Positions 63,360 through 64,000 of a DNA stretch of 64,000 nt are shown piece by piece. A program made the translations under genes and the position numbers. The stretch is from assembly GCF_003697915.1 (NCBI RefSeq), contig NZ_RCVN01000003.1:165310-229309 (forward strand), written 5' to 3'. The notes below the pieces were generated by a model. That model was not told where the DNA came from. It ran no database searches and saw only the letters and a list, made by a program, of their open reading frames with translations. The stretch comes from Staphylococcus pseudoxylosus (lineage in GTDB: Bacteria > Bacillota > Bacilli > Staphylococcales > Staphylococcaceae). Each line of letters starts with the position of its first letter. Positions within the stretch are counted from its first letter, which is position 1.

Positions 63360-64000
63360 TTATACACTTTTTGTTTTCAAAATATTTGTCAGCCCTATTG
63401 AGATTTTATTTTCTAATTTGTTTTTTGTAGGCACCATAATCATAATAATGAATAAGGATAACAATACCATAACAACGTTTAACCATAAGCCCGCTAACGC
63501 ACCAATTTGTACATTAGTTAAATTTGTTACAATACCATATAATGCGCCAGATAAAGCAATACCGAACGCACCACCTAATGATGAAGCCATTTTGTAAATA
63601 CCTGAGGCAACACCAACTTTATCTTCTGGTGAATTAGAAATAGCCATATCTGTCGAAGGTGCAGCATAAAATCCTAATCCTAAGCCATAAAGTAAATAGC
63701 CAAAAATACAGACAACTACATAAATCATACTAGGTAAAAAAGTAAGCGAAATTAAAATGATACCAACCATATTAAAAGAAGTTCCTAAAACCATTGGTTT
63801 CTTAGCACCAACTTTTTGTAGCACTTTTTCTCCAACACGAATCATTAATAATACGGTTACTAAATATGTGATTGATAGCAATCCTGTTTGAAATGCACTA
63901 AATCCTAATCCTTGCTGTACAAATGTATTAGCAACTAGTAAAGCCCCTGCCACACCATTCAATAAGAAATTAGATAATGTTGCGCCTGTATATGCCTTAT
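63360..64000 (-). CDS. MFS exporter, C-terminal part (DHA2-like)
   Basis: The C-terminal 213 or so codons of a major facilitator; the N-terminus lies beyond the right edge. YTGATLSNFLLNGVAGALL at the edge continues without a break, so the TTG at 63962 is not a start. RVGEKVLQKVGAKKPMVLG and KVGVASGIYKMASSLGGAFGIAL match the exporter at 59135-60535 almost motif for motif, showing a paralogous pair. The 3' end is complete. Substrate unknown. Confidence 0.85.
   Translation of the reverse strand, partial: KAYTGATLSNFLLNGVAGALLVANTFVQQGLGFSAFQTGLLSITYLVTVLLMIRVGEKVLQKVGAKKPMVLGTSFNMVGIILISLTFLPSMIYVVVCIFGYLLYGLGLGFYAAPSTDMAISNSPEDKVGVASGIYKMASSLGGAFGIALSGALYGIVTNLTNVQIGALAGLWLNVVMVLLSLFIIMIMVPTKNKLENKISIGLTNILKTKSV

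Noticed and set aside
1..64000. CRISPR arrays, rRNA/tRNA genes, prophage or complete insertion sequences
   Set aside because: No regularly spaced direct repeats, no cloverleaf-like or rRNA sequence and no transposase, integrase or phage structural gene was found by reading both strands.

Overview
The window is chromosomal DNA of a low-GC Firmicute and almost certainly a Staphylococcus. It combines sortase A, a cidABC locus with its LysR regulator, Drp35, the mevalonate genes mvaS/mvaA, a ribitol-type wall teichoic acid cluster (tarI-tarJ-tarL-tarS), OpuD-type betaine uptake and an Rsp-like giant AraC regulator. There is one tarIJL set, a poly-gamma-glutamate (PGA) locus and a pentitol operon. 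That suggests a coagulase-negative species, perhaps of the saprophyticus/xylosus group, but the species is a guess. I see no rRNA, tRNA, CRISPR array, prophage or complete insertion sequence.

Layout. 1-4150: sialic acid catabolism (nanT partial, nanA, nanK, nanR, nanE), tied together by an identical 17-bp inverted-repeat operator in both divergent promoter regions and by a cre site at the nanA promoter. 4150-8520: sortase A, a GNAT acetyltransferase, an M20 peptidase, a HAD hydrolase, a small membrane protein, and a promoter with no ORF behind it that may drive a small RNA. 8534-13610: a pentitol operon (LacI regulator, RbtT/DalT/CsbX-type permease, xylulokinase, zinc polyol dehydrogenase) with two copies of a palindromic operator. 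13839-18763: the giant AraC regulator convergent with a three-gene ECF transporter (S, T, fused A) whose upstream region carries a Fur-box-like sequence. 19252-24625: tarI-tarJ-tarL-tarS.

25144-34164: a class III aminotransferase, the PGA capsule operon in the order capB-capC-capA-capE-capD (including a small capE-like gene), a small membrane protein, a second M20 peptidase and an AraC regulator. 34268-40344: mostly single genes (EamA permease, esterase, GNAT, thioredoxin-like, thioesterase) and a three-gene set (GNAT, VOC, D-cysteine desulfhydrase-like). 40505-44164: ptsG with a GlcT-type antiterminator leader and a YfcC-type permease. 44501-50259: cidC-cidB-cidA, cidR and nhaC. 50547-55909: a secreted CHAP protein, drp35, and the mevalonate genes mvaA/thiolase divergent from mvaS. 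55991-64000: a possible decayed type I toxin locus, betaine transporter, ogt, YrhK-like protein, two related DHA2-type exporters (one cut by the window end), an esterase, a GIY-YIG-like protein and an M20 amidohydrolase.

Most gene boundaries are closed by strong hairpins. Many of these share a GAGACA/GGGACA arm and form a dispersed terminator family. Product calls rest on motifs, length and remembered family sequences; nothing was searched. Several starts were moved to the codon that has a ribosome binding site.
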